DNA from: Vreelandella neptunia
GTDB lineage: Bacteria; Pseudomonadota; Gammaproteobacteria; Pseudomonadales; Halomonadaceae
NCBI RefSeq assembly: GCF_022489065.1
Contig: NZ_JAKVTW010000002.1
Span: 248,001 to 312,000 of the forward strand
DNA: 64,000 nucleotides
Reading direction: 5' to 3'
Positions 31,098 to 40,370 of this stretch are shown one piece after another. The position numbers and the translations under genes are program-made. Within the stretch, counting starts at the first letter, position 1, and every line of letters begins with the position of its first letter. The notes beneath the pieces were generated by a model. The model was not told the DNA's origin. It was given only the letters and a program-made list of their open reading frames with translations, and made no database searches.

Positions 31098-32846
31098 ATG
31101 CAAAATCTAGTCAGTCTTCCGTCAATACCGCAAATGGGTGTCAACCCATTATCGAATCCTGCTAGGTCGGTAAAAGTAACTACCATGGCAGTTGTGGAGA
31201 GTGTCGAAGCGTTAGTCCAGTTAAGTGGCGTAAAAATGGCGATGGTAGTAGGTCATAATGAGGGTTCGACAAAAGGGGGCGGCAACTTTATTTATCAGCC
31301 AGAAGGGCCTGGCTTGCGAATCGGTGGGTGGATATTTCAGCCGGGCCAGACGGTAACTCCGTATCACTTTGGAGCACTGGAAAGCGGTTGGGATCAAGAC
31401 AGTGGTGACGCCCTGCAAAAGTTTTTTGACTTCTGTGCCACACCGGATTCCCGAGACTACTCTATTTATGGGGGCGGCTCGTTCGGCACGAGCATTCCCT
31501 TAGTGGCGGAAGGACTAAACCATGTGTATGGATTCGATCTGGCAATTCAAGCATTAGCAAGCATGGATGATGTGCTGACGGCAAAGAATTGTCGGAGTAG
31601 CGTATGGATGGGCAAAATTATTATCAGGGTATCGCAACATCGCACGCTATCAAGGCGTACTGGTGTCAATGGCTTTCGCATTGATGATAGCCGTGCTGCG
31701 AAATTTTGTGACTTTAGCGTTAGTGCAGGCTCTGGTTGGGCAGTTTATTTTGGTGCTGGCAATAACAATATGTCGACAGTGGGTAATGTGTCTGCTGTGG
31801 ATATGGGGGCTTCGACACGCGATAGTCGAGAGCATAAAGTCGTGTCTATTGACTACCAAAATGATGAACGAAATACGCTGTGGCAAAGCACGACTATTAC
31901 TCTTTCGCCTTCCTCTGTTTTTCCCAGCGATGCTCACCAAATGGAGCGTGCATTCTGGGTTTCAGCAGCAGGAGAGCCCTATAAGATTCGTAGCTTTAAT
32001 CGAGAAAATCATACAATTACCGTTTACCCCATGGTACCTGATGCAGAACAGCTGCTAGAAGAGCATCAGTTGGTTTATGGGGGAGGCGTTTGTTGCTATA
32101 GCGGCGGTCACACAGCAAAAGGACGTATTGGGCATGTGTATCCCATGCGCAGTGGCATAGGGTTGTGGTTGACTGGCCAATCTTCCGCAAACGTTGATGG
32201 CTATACCGGTCAGTTTAACGGCATTGATATCGCACTAGGCGCCAATCCAGAGAACGCCTTCGGTGGTAGTTTCATCAGTTCGGTATATTTTGAGGCGGCT
32301 CGCGTCGCTGATTTGGTGTTCGTAAACCAAGTCAGTTCGTTTTCGTACGGCTCCCTTTTTGGCTCTAGTGCCTCCTTGGATACCGATAAATGGTGGAGTT
32401 TGGGCTATAAGCGAACTAACACACCACCTCGTCAAGGTGGGCTTCAGCGATTCCCTATCGCTTTCATGAATGATGGAACACTATGGGAGCCAGGTGGGGG
32501 GCGAGAGCTGAGTTACGACAATGCCCGATATGTAGCCAGCGCCAGCAGTCCTACTTCTTATCACGCTCAGCCGACACGAAATACCACAGAAATTTATCTA
32601 ACGGCAAATAGAGAGGTAGAAAGGTTTCGGGGTGTATCTCCGATTGTCTTTCATCTTTATGGTCAGCGTGGCGCAAACGGTTCCTATCATCGTGCAATGC
32701 CAGTTACGTGCGAGGAGGGTTACACCATCAATGGCAAAGAAGGGCCGCTATTGATTGAGAATCGTAATGCGCCAGTAACACTGTATGCGCTGCTTGAAAG
32801 TGGCAATAATTGGATCGTGACACTAAGCGAACACCAAATTCTTTAA
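31098..32846 (+). CDS. tailspike-like protein, probable parallel beta-helix
   Basis: A 582-residue protein not assigned to a named family. Residues about 30-110 follow the pattern of phage tailspike and pectate-lyase-superfamily N-termini: a Gly-rich turn (STKGGGNFIYQPEG), IGGWIFQPGQ, then YHFGALESGWDQDSGDALQKFFDF. The last resembles the WFGAxGDGxTDDTxAIQ segment that opens the beta-helix. The middle is rich in Gly, Ser, Asn and short hydrophobic runs, as in beta-helices. There is no signal peptide, no phage gene beside it and no clear catalytic motif. AAGAGG precedes the ATG. It may be a domesticated tailspike, a depolymerase or a surface protein acting on the polysaccharide modified by its neighbours. 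Confidence 0.6.
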   Translation: MQNLVSLPSIPQMGVNPLSNPARSVKVTTMAVVESVEALVQLSGVKMAMVVGHNEGSTKGGGNFIYQPEGPGLRIGGWIFQPGQTVTPYHFGALESGWDQDSGDALQKFFDFCATPDSRDYSIYGGGSFGTSIPLVAEGLNHVYGFDLAIQALASMDDVLTAKNCRSSVWMGKIIIRVSQHRTLSRRTGVNGFRIDDSRAAKFCDFSVSAGSGWAVYFGAGNNNMSTVGNVSAVDMGASTRDSREHKVVSIDYQNDERNTLWQSTTITLSPSSVFPSDAHQMERAFWVSAAGEPYKIRSFNRENHTITVYPMVPDAEQLLEEHQLVYGGGVCCYSGGHTAKGRIGHVYPMRSGIGLWLTGQSSANVDGYTGQFNGIDIALGANPENAFGGSFISSVYFEAARVADLVFVNQVSSFSYGSLFGSSASLDTDKWWSLGYKRTNTPPRQGGLQRFPIAFMNDGTLWEPGGGRELSYDNARYVASASSPTSYHAQPTRNTTEIYLTANREVERFRGVSPIVFHLYGQRGANGSYHRAMPVTCEEGYTINGKEGPLLIENRNAPVTLYALLESGNNWIVTLSEHQIL

Positions 32847-33237
32847 GCTGGAAAATGCAATGGGAGCACTCCTTTACGTTGCTACTACGTCACTCATTAC
32901 TCTGCTGATTGTTACTCAGTGTATTCACCTTTTGGGTGCGAATTTTGTGCTTCAATTAAGCACGTAGTTCCGTTAATGAAGCCGGTAAATGATGAGTAGC
33001 CAAAAAATGTAGACTATTCATCGCAAATTTTTGAAATGCGCCGCCTATGGGCGCATTATTTATCTAGCATGAGTAGTGCTGCGTGTTATTGGCGCTCAAA
33101 AGCCTCTTTTCATATTTATTAATGAGCATGTTTCATATTAATGGAGCGGAACAAGAGGCTAGTCGCCTCGTGGTATTGCAAAACCATTCTTGCAATGGAT
33201 GTCAAAGTAAGTTGAACCAATAATGAAAAACTATTTT
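32847..33237. other. AT-rich intergenic stretch with one hairpin
   Basis: 391 bp without a credible gene. It contains an inverted repeat AATGCGCC/GGGCGCATT at 33035-33057, which could end transcription of the tailspike-like gene or of the convergent acyltransferase. A near-repeat of TTTCATAT-TTAATG occurs around 33109 and 33131. Confidence 0.5.
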
Positions 33238-35160
33238 TTATCTTTCCAATAAAATGTCTGTCTCCGATAGGATCAAATCAGCAATCCTCTTTGCTCCCTC
33301 TACTGACAGATGATCCTCGTCAAAATAGAAAGATACGCCTTCTTTTCCTGCATAACAAACTTCGTCGTCGCAGAGGATTTTATCCACATTAATGCGTTCA
33401 ACGAACTTAGGGACAATGTCTTTATTATTGAAGAAAGTATTAAATGCATCCCACCAATCTCGCGAAAGACCTTGAACGTCTCCGTTTATTATTCTGTCTG
33501 CATACACTAACTCTTGAATGCTTCGTGGTAACTCTGGCGATTGGTCAACATAAATTACTTGCTTACCACTCGCAGCAATATCTTCAAGCGTATTCCTCAG
33601 GCTTTCAATTACGGGATTAGCTTTATCTTCACTTCTTATAGTAGGTAAATTTGGGTAGGCTCCCAGTGGAGTGCCCCAAATTTGAGCCGCCATACGGTAA
33701 GAGACAATTATATGGGTAAACTCATCGCTATCTATAAGGTAACTGACAGTATTGTTTGCCCACTCGGAGCAAGCTGAGCTGTCTCTATTACCATATGATG
33801 CTGCGCAGCCGCTAAATGAGAAATGCGCTACACCAATATCTGTCCCCTTAACCTGCTCTCCCAAAGCATAAGCAAGCTCAACAACATGGCTATCGCCAAA
33901 TACGGCTATAGTGGCATTGTCATTATTATAGCGACAAGCATTTTGAGGTTTTATTGGATTATCTGCACTAGCATGGCATTTATTACGCATCGGGCTTGAT
34001 GTGGCCGTTGACAGATATGCACTCTGTTCTGCGCTTAAACGAATTCTATCAGGGATTCCATTGTTTATATGCCCATAGAAACCGAATGAAAAAACAGCGC
34101 AGGAAGCGACAAAAGCAGTAGCGAATACTTTTGCCCTGCTATTAATCCAGGAACCATTTTTTGTTCTGAACGGACGTTCCACATAGCGCCAAGTCAAATA
34201 AGCCAATGCTAATGAGGAAAAGCAAAGGGCTAGCATCGTTGTCCAATGAGGGTAAGGAAATATTTCTATTCTAGCAAAAGCCATTAAAGGTTGATGCCAC
34301 AGGTAAGCGCTATAGCTTATCAAGCCTATACCTACAACGAATTTTAATGAGAGTAAATTATAAACAAGAGTGCCAGTTGAGCAAAACAATATGATTAAAG
34401 CTGTGCCTACGACAGGTACAAGGGTATAAGCTGAAGGAAATGGAATGCTTTCGTCAAATAGAAAAATTGAATATAAGATTAGACAAAAACCCAGAGTGGA
34501 AAGAGTTTTATTTGCCTTTATAGGTCGGTGATAATTATATAAAGCACACATCGCGCCAGCTCCAAGCTCCCAAGCACGAGTAGGTAGTAAATAGAAATTA
34601 GCCGACGGAGAGTTTCTCCAACCCCATTCTGACAGTAATAGGCTTGCACATGATAAACCTAAAACAACATAAAATATAGGTCGTTTCCCAAAGCGCCATA
34701 AGACCAATAACAGTAGGGGGAAAAAGATGTAGAACTGCTCTTCTACTGCCAGACTCCACGTATGTAATAGTGGGTTTAGCTCTGCAGCCGGAGCAAAGTA
34801 ATCCTCTTTAGCCCAAAATAAAATATTAGACGAAAAGAAACTTACTGCCACAAAAGCTTGTGAGAAATCCTTAAATTGTTGAGGTATCATCCAAGTATAG
34901 GCAAAAGGAATGCAGCACATCATTACAAAGAAAAGCGCTGGCAGAATTCTCCGAGCCCTTCGCTCATAAAACTGAGCGATAGAAAAACGTCCATTTTCTA
35001 AGTCTTTTATAAGTATTGATGTGATCAGATATCCACTAATTACAAAAAAAACATCTACTCCGATGTAACCACCAGAAAACCATGAAAATCCTGCATGAAA
35101 TAAAATGACAGGCAGAACAGCCACAGCTCTCAATCCATCAATTTCTTTACGATACTCCAT
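33238..35160 (-). CDS. OafA-type acyltransferase with C-terminal SGNH domain (copy A)
   Basis: An integral membrane O-acyltransferase that probably acetylates a surface polysaccharide. Residues 1-350 form the acyltransferase-3 domain with about ten helices and the hallmark EIDGLRAVAVLPVILFHAG and FYERRARRILPAL. The SGNH hydrolase-like domain (about 395-640) has the catalytic Ser in FGDSHVVE and the Asp/His pair in DEDHLS, and is predicted periplasmic. AAGGAA precedes the ATG. The membrane domain is nearly the same as that of the divergent copy at 35812-37710, while the SGNH domain differs strongly. Base composition is clearly lower in GC than the core genes, which suggests horizontal transfer. 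Confidence 0.9.
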   Translation of the reverse strand: MEYRKEIDGLRAVAVLPVILFHAGFSWFSGGYIGVDVFFVISGYLITSILIKDLENGRFSIAQFYERRARRILPALFFVMMCCIPFAYTWMIPQQFKDFSQAFVAVSFFSSNILFWAKEDYFAPAAELNPLLHTWSLAVEEQFYIFFPLLLLVLWRFGKRPIFYVVLGLSCASLLLSEWGWRNSPSANFYLLPTRAWELGAGAMCALYNYHRPIKANKTLSTLGFCLILYSIFLFDESIPFPSAYTLVPVVGTALIILFCSTGTLVYNLLSLKFVVGIGLISYSAYLWHQPLMAFARIEIFPYPHWTTMLALCFSSLALAYLTWRYVERPFRTKNGSWINSRAKVFATAFVASCAVFSFGFYGHINNGIPDRIRLSAEQSAYLSTATSSPMRNKCHASADNPIKPQNACRYNNDNATIAVFGDSHVVELAYALGEQVKGTDIGVAHFSFSGCAASYGNRDSSACSEWANNTVSYLIDSDEFTHIIVSYRMAAQIWGTPLGAYPNLPTIRSEDKANPVIESLRNTLEDIAASGKQVIYVDQSPELPRSIQELVYADRIINGDVQGLSRDWWDAFNTFFNNKDIVPKFVERINVDKILCDDEVCYAGKEGVSFYFDEDHLSVEGAKRIADLILSETDILLER

Positions 35161-35811
35161 TCCCAGCGTTCCTTTCCAAAATTTACCAGTGCAAAATGAA
35201 TGGGGAAATCTTATTTTTAAATTATTTTAGGCAGTGGTTTTCTATAAAAATACAATGTACTGCCCAAAAAATAAATAGGAAAGAAAGATTAAATCAATGT
35301 GCGGCTCAGCCTTGTCTAGCCCTGGTACAGCATCTCTGTATAAGCTATCAGAAATTGGCGGGTTGAAGCCATCAAGCTGAACAGGATTGAGAGTCTTGCT
35401 ATAGCTCCTATTCTGACCTCTCCAATAGCCTTTGCTGCTGATGGTTGATGTGAAACAATCCAGATGTAGCTCCACAATGGTGGATAATGGTTAGAAAACC
35501 AGTGATCACCGCCTTATGACCAAGTGTTTCAGAGCAAATTGTTGGATATCGTCTCGTGTAGGTCATTTGCTGGCCTGTCTTGCAATACTTATTGGACAAT
35601 CGGCAAAGAATTTTTTCGTCCTCTTTAAGAAAAATGCGATCGGGATGCTGGTGAATACAGGACATACAGAATGGTATGGTTATTGGCTAGAAAGTTAAAG
35701 TAAAATGAGTTCTAATGCTAACGCCTTATATTTCAGTTCTCTGCTGTTGGTAATCATACTAAGGCATGTAAACTAAGCCAGTTATCAAAAATAGTAAGAG
35801 GGTGCTTGAAA
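35161..35811. other. intergenic stretch between the divergent acyltransferases
   Basis: About 650 bp separating the two head-to-head acyltransferases, so it should contain both promoters. Short open frames on the minus strand (35242-35475 and 35408-35665) overlap in different frames and are not recognisable. They may be remains of a degraded gene or insertion sequence, but I cannot name one. Confidence 0.45.
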
Positions 35812-37710
35812 ATGGAATATAGGCGAGAAATTGATGGGCTTAGAGCGGTTGCCGTTCTGCCGGTCATACTTTTTCATGCAGGTTTTTCATGGTTTGCTGG
35901 TGGATACGTTGGCGTCGATATATTTTTTGTTATCAGTGGATACTTAATCACTACTATTATTATTAATGATATTGAAAATGGTAGGTTTTCCATAGCAAAA
36001 TTTTATGAGCGAAGAGCGCGTAGAATACTGCCGGCGCTTTTCTTTGTTCTGATTTGCTGTATACCATTTGCATGGATGTGGATGGTGCCCTCTCAGTTCA
36101 AAGATTTTTCCCAGGCTCTCGTTGCCATAACATTTTTCTCTTCTAATATTCTTTTTTGGCGGAAAGAGGATTATTTTGCACCAGCGGCAGAAGAAAATCC
36201 ATTGCTACATACCTGGAGCCTGGGCGTTGAGGAGCAATTTTATATATTTTTTCCCATTCTTCTTATAATGTTATGGAGATTTGGAAGACAGCCGGTATTT
36301 TATGTTGTTTGCTTGCTTTCATTAATTAGTTTTCTTCTTTCGGAGTGGGGATGGCGTAACAATCCAGAGGCCAATTTCTATCTACTGCCCACGCGTGCTT
36401 GGGAGCTAGGGATTGGCGCTATTTGTGCTTTTATACTTAATGGTCGACCTGTTAAACCAAACCAGTTCCTTTCTTTAACCGGCCTAGTGCTTATTATATA
36501 TTCAATTTTTGCTTTTGATGAAAGTTTACCTTTCCCTTCAGCTTACGCGTTATTACCAGTACTAGGTGCGGCATTAATTATTATTTATGGTTCCTCAAGC
36601 ACGTTCACCGCTAAAATCCTGTCTATGAAGTGGTTGGTAGGTATTGGTCTTGTCAGCTTCAGTGCTTACTTATGGCATCAGCCGTTGCTGGCATTTGCTA
36701 GAATTAGGTCTTTAACCGATCCTTCAGCTGTGCTGTTATTCGGACTTTGCGTCGCATCAGTAATTCTAGCTTTTTTTAGTTGGAAATTTGTTGAGCAGCC
36801 GTTTAGGAGTGGGCCTAAAAGTATATTGAATAGTAGAGCTAAAGTTTTTGCTATTTCATTAGTGGCATCTGTTGGTTTTATAGCATTTGGTGTTCATGGC
36901 CATGTGAATAATGGTTATTATGATGAATGGATAGCAAGTAACAAAGAATATGCCGATGTAGCAAGTTTTTTGAGCTATAGAGATACAGATGATTACAGGT
37001 ATCAATTTAGCATGGATGGTTGCTTTTTTTCAGGCGCAAATGGTTCTTTAGATGATTATAATAGCTCTTGCTTGGATATAAGGGAAGGTGAGGAAAATTA
37101 TATTTTAATGGGAGATAGTCATGCAGCGCACCTGTATAAAGCATTAAGAGAAAAGTACACTGATTCTAATCTTTCGGTGGCTACCGCGTCAGGCTGCAAA
37201 CCACTATATGGTAATGAAGGTCGATTGCAGTGTACTTTACTTCATGAGCAAACATTTAAAGAAATAGAAGCGAAAAAAGAGCTTGTAGATGGGGTGATAC
37301 TTTCGGCGAGGTGGGAAGAGAGTGATTTTAATGGAATCCAAAGAACAGTAACTATTTTAAAAGAACTGGGTTTGAATGTTGTTATAGTAGGGCCTACTGT
37401 TGAATATTCATCAGATTTTCCGATAGTATTGATAAGGCTTTTGAAGGAGTATGGTGAAGTTGAAACAAACACGTTGTCAATGGAGAGTAAGCATAACTTA
37501 GATAATGATCTGGAGGTGCTTGCAGCATCATTAGGCGTAGGATATGTTTCAATGATTGATGATTTATGCTCTGGCGACGAATGTAGAAACTATTCGCTAA
37601 CAAGGGAGCCTATGCAGTTTGATTATGGGCATCTTACTCTTTCTGGAGCAAGAACATTGGTTAATGAAAGTTTTCCTGGCTCTTTGTCAAATATGTTTTT
37701 GCCGAACTAA
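35812..37710 (+). CDS. OafA-type acyltransferase with C-terminal SGNH domain (copy B)
   Basis: Paralogue of copy A, 632 residues from the ATG at 35812. A TTG two codons upstream is less likely because GAGGGT lies about 9 bp before the ATG and copy A also starts MEYR. The acyltransferase-3 domain carries EIDGLRAVAVLPVILFHAG, FFVISGYLIT and FYERRARRILPAL. The SGNH domain has LMGDSHAAHL and a DYGH motif near the C-terminus. Between about residues 380 and 630 there is little similarity to copy A, pointing to different acyl acceptors or regulation. A terminator follows at 37785. Confidence 0.9.
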   Translation: MEYRREIDGLRAVAVLPVILFHAGFSWFAGGYVGVDIFFVISGYLITTIIINDIENGRFSIAKFYERRARRILPALFFVLICCIPFAWMWMVPSQFKDFSQALVAITFFSSNILFWRKEDYFAPAAEENPLLHTWSLGVEEQFYIFFPILLIMLWRFGRQPVFYVVCLLSLISFLLSEWGWRNNPEANFYLLPTRAWELGIGAICAFILNGRPVKPNQFLSLTGLVLIIYSIFAFDESLPFPSAYALLPVLGAALIIIYGSSSTFTAKILSMKWLVGIGLVSFSAYLWHQPLLAFARIRSLTDPSAVLLFGLCVASVILAFFSWKFVEQPFRSGPKSILNSRAKVFAISLVASVGFIAFGVHGHVNNGYYDEWIASNKEYADVASFLSYRDTDDYRYQFSMDGCFFSGANGSLDDYNSSCLDIREGEENYILMGDSHAAHLYKALREKYTDSNLSVATASGCKPLYGNEGRLQCTLLHEQTFKEIEAKKELVDGVILSARWEESDFNGIQRTVTILKELGLNVVIVGPTVEYSSDFPIVLIRLLKEYGEVETNTLSMESKHNLDNDLEVLAASLGVGYVSMIDDLCSGDECRNYSLTREPMQFDYGHLTLSGARTLVNESFPGSLSNMFLPN

Positions 37711-37784
37711 TCTGCATGTAAGTAAATGTGTGGCATTACCTTAAGTTATTTGTATGTTATTCGCTTTAGGTGGTATATGAAATG

Positions 37785-37807
37785 CGCCCCAAAATGGGGC
37801 GTTTTTT
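37785..37807 (+). terminator. intrinsic terminator after acyltransferase copy B
   Basis: CGCCCC, loop AAAAT, GGGGCG, then T6. It lies 75 bp after the stop. Confidence 0.88.
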
Positions 37808-37886
37808 ATTGTCTTCTAAGTGTATGCGTTTGTTCTTAAAGTGTCAGTCGAGTATGGGCACTTGCTTCACTGCATTCTCAAAATGT

Positions 37887-39242
37887 TTAACCGAATTTTT
37901 TATAAAGACTAACAAGCTCCTCGCTTTTGGCATCCTCGTGCCAGCTAGCGGCGTAAGCTTGGCCTCGCTCGGCAAGCTGCTGTCGCAAGATTTCATTGCT
38001 TAATAGCCGGTTAACTTTGGTGGCGAAATCGTCATGGTTATCCTCGGCGATGAGGCATCCTTCTCCCTCTTTTAATATATCCAGTGTTCCCATCATGGCG
38101 GTGGAAACCACCGGCGTGCCAAGCGCCATTGCTTCCAGCAATACCAGCCCCTGGGTTTCCGTGCGTGATGCAAATACGAAAATATCGGCGGCGCGGTAGG
38201 CGGCTTGCAGTGGGCCGTTGCGGTCAAGATAGCCGAGGAAGAGTACAACATCTGCCATGCCCATTTCTTGGGCGCGTTTGACTAGCGTTTCATGGGCCGG
38301 GCCTTCGCCGGTAATGATCAATCGGGTAGTTGGGTGTTCCGCTAATACCTTGGGCAGCATATCGATCAGAAAATCGATGTTCTTCTCAAAGGCGGCTCGG
38401 CCCACATAGAGCAGCAAGCGTGCTTCTTGAGGCAGGTCGTAGTGGGCGCGAAAGTCGCCTTCATGCAGGGCCCCTTGAGGGTGGCAGAACGCCTCAAGTG
38501 CTAAACCAGTGGCAACGACCGTGATGGGCGTCGTCACGCCGTAGTGGGTGAGCGCTTGTTGCATTGCCCGTGAAGGAGCGACCACAGCGTCGAGCTGCTG
38601 ACACTGGTGCGCCGAGAGCCTCCGTGCAGCAAATCGCAGCCAGCGACGCGGAAACCAGCGGATATAGTGATGAATGTACTCCTCAAACAGCGTGTGATAG
38701 GTCGCCACTACCGGTAGCCCAAGACGACGCCCTAGGGTTACACCTGCATAGTGGGCGGTAAAGGGTGTGTGCACATGAATAAGATCAAAGGCTTCATCGG
38801 CAAACTGCGGTGTCAGGGCGAGTAGGTCACGGTAGCGCATCATGCGGTCTTCAGGGTCTCCGGGCACGTGGCGGGAAGGAATACGCAGCACGCCTGGTTC
38901 ATCCACTTGGCCCACGGGGTAGTCGGGGCAGATCAGTGTGACCGAGTTTCCCAAGCGTTCAAGGGCGCCGCGAAAACTGGCAATGGAAGTGGAGACGCCA
39001 TTGACGCGAGGATAGTAGACATCCGAAATCATGAGTATTTTCATACCGCCCAGCGGCATCGCGGTTGCGGGTGCCGTCGAGTGAAACAGCGTAAATGCTG
39101 ATGACAGTCGCGCCTCACGCTCTGCTTCCCGCTGCTGGGTTATGGCGTTGCCATTGGCTAGCTGAGCGAGGGCTTGAGAGCGTGCGGCTATTTCTGATTC
39201 GCTGAGAGGGTGACTAAGAGGATGGCGTCGGCGCTGTGACAT
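37887..39242 (-). CDS. GT4-family glycosyltransferase
   Basis: A GT-B fold retaining glycosyltransferase, probably adding a hexose to a lipid or polysaccharide on the cytoplasmic face. I start at 39242 (MSQRRRHPL); the frame is open farther upstream but that part runs into the divergent regulator gene and is not conserved. About 70 Ala/Gln-rich residues precede the core, which opens MKILMISDVYYPRVNGVSTSI (a possible alternative start at that Met). The core shows VHTPFTAHYAGV, LLLYVGRAAFEKNIDFLI and the EX7E motif in SRTETQGLVLLEAMALGTPVV. It resembles the MgtA-like/diacylglycerol glycosyltransferases; the acceptor is unknown. Confidence 0.88.
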   Translation of the reverse strand: MSQRRRHPLSHPLSESEIAARSQALAQLANGNAITQQREAEREARLSSAFTLFHSTAPATAMPLGGMKILMISDVYYPRVNGVSTSIASFRGALERLGNSVTLICPDYPVGQVDEPGVLRIPSRHVPGDPEDRMMRYRDLLALTPQFADEAFDLIHVHTPFTAHYAGVTLGRRLGLPVVATYHTLFEEYIHHYIRWFPRRWLRFAARRLSAHQCQQLDAVVAPSRAMQQALTHYGVTTPITVVATGLALEAFCHPQGALHEGDFRAHYDLPQEARLLLYVGRAAFEKNIDFLIDMLPKVLAEHPTTRLIITGEGPAHETLVKRAQEMGMADVVLFLGYLDRNGPLQAAYRAADIFVFASRTETQGLVLLEAMALGTPVVSTAMMGTLDILKEGEGCLIAEDNHDDFATKVNRLLSNEILRQQLAERGQAYAASWHEDAKSEELVSLYKKFG

Positions 39243-39437
39243 GTTGTTTAGACTCTTATGGCAGCTTACGAACACGCTATCTTGAGTCCATGACTGGCGG
39301 ATGACAGCCAGCGCCCTTTTACCTGTCCCTTCTCTACCCGGCACAGCGTTAACGCACAGTTGGCTGCTTGCTCGCTTTTTCTTGCCTAGCCGTTTTATAG
39401 TGAATGAATCGCATTCGATGAAAGACGGTACTCCACC

Positions 39438-40205
39438 ATGGCCCTTTTTGAGCTGCATAGCCGCAACTTAGCCCAGGAGCAGGTGGCCCATACCCACGAT
39501 TTCCATCAGCTTATTCTGGCCACTTGTGGCGTTACGGAGCTTTCGATGGAAGGGCAAGGGGAGCGGGTCACCGCTCGCCGCGGGTGTCTGATTCCTTCGT
39601 CGCGCCATCACGAGTACCAAGGAGATGGCAGTAACCGCACCTTGGTGTTGGATATTCCTGTTGCGCATTTGGCGTCGCTTGAAAAGGGCAGTGAGATCGA
39701 GCGTCTCTTTGATAAGCCGCGCTTTTTCAGCGTCCCCCCCGCGTTAAACCAGCTTACTCACGCCCTGGCGAATCAGCTTGAGCAGTGCCCCGCACTGCAG
39801 AATGAAATCGCGATTCTGCTGTTACGGGCGCTGACCATGTACCTGCATGATGCCTCTCCTACTGAGGCCGGGCAGTTGGGCCAACACTGTATTAGCGAAC
39901 GCCTAGATCTTGCTCGTCTGGATGCCTGGTTGGATCAGCATCTCGCCGATGAGGTCCGTGTTGAGCAGTTAGCTGCTTTGTGTGCCTTGAGCCCCGGGCA
40001 TTTTCACAGCTGCTTTCGCGAGCTGACCGGTGTAACGCCGCTGGCCTATGTGCAACGCAGGCGCTTAGAGCATGCCCGTACCTTGGTACGCCATAGCACG
40101 CTCAGCTTGGGGCATATCGCCATGCTGGTCGGCTTTCGCGATCAAGGCAGTTTCTCCCGCGCCTATCGGCGATATTTTGAGCTTTCCCCATCTTCAGATC
40201 GTTAG
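39438..40205 (+). CDS. AraC-family transcription regulator
   Basis: A 255-residue regulator. The N-terminal half is a cupin-like sensing domain (HTHDFHQLILATCG through LIPSSRHHEYQGDG). The C-terminal third (about residues 158-255) has the two AraC helix-turn-helix units, with VEQLAALCALSPGHFHSCFRELTGVTPLAYVQRRRLEHAR and LGHIAMLVGFRDQGSFSRAYRRYF seen in parts. It lies immediately before the ridA-dctPQM set on the same strand; the repeats at 40254-40281 and 40321-40346 in the gap are candidate operators. It probably senses the substrate of that pathway. Confidence 0.9.
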   Translation: MALFELHSRNLAQEQVAHTHDFHQLILATCGVTELSMEGQGERVTARRGCLIPSSRHHEYQGDGSNRTLVLDIPVAHLASLEKGSEIERLFDKPRFFSVPPALNQLTHALANQLEQCPALQNEIAILLLRALTMYLHDASPTEAGQLGQHCISERLDLARLDAWLDQHLADEVRVEQLAALCALSPGHFHSCFRELTGVTPLAYVQRRRLEHARTLVRHSTLSLGHIAMLVGFRDQGSFSRAYRRYFELSPSSDR

Positions 40206-40253
40206 GCCTCCACCTGACAGTCGGTGATAAAATTTTCTTGCCTGCATGACTTG

Positions 40254-40346
40254 CGGGCAAATCTACCTCAGCTTCGGGCAAGTAATTTGCCTGCTAGCGC
40301 TTTAGTCTTTGACTAATCCCTTATATCAACACCCTTTATATCAACA
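40254..40346 (+). promoter_or_regulatory. candidate operator repeats upstream of ridA
   Basis: CGGGCAA occurs at 40254-40260 and 40275-40281, two helical turns (21 bp) apart, with inverted TTGCC words near both. TTATATCAACA occurs perfectly at 40321-40331 and 40336-40346, 15 bp apart. Tandem sites of this kind suit AraC-type activators. Confidence 0.45.
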
Positions 40347-40370
40347 GCACCGCTTTCAAGGAGCAACACC

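Noticed and set aside
30283..37886. An integrase-borne genomic island with att repeats at the tRNA-Leu
   Set aside because: I saw no integrase and no second copy of the tRNA 3' end in the window, so only an AT-rich island is claimed.
39243..39458. Upstream extension of the glycosyltransferase by 72 residues
   Set aside because: It runs into the start of the divergent AraC gene and is of low-complexity shadow composition.
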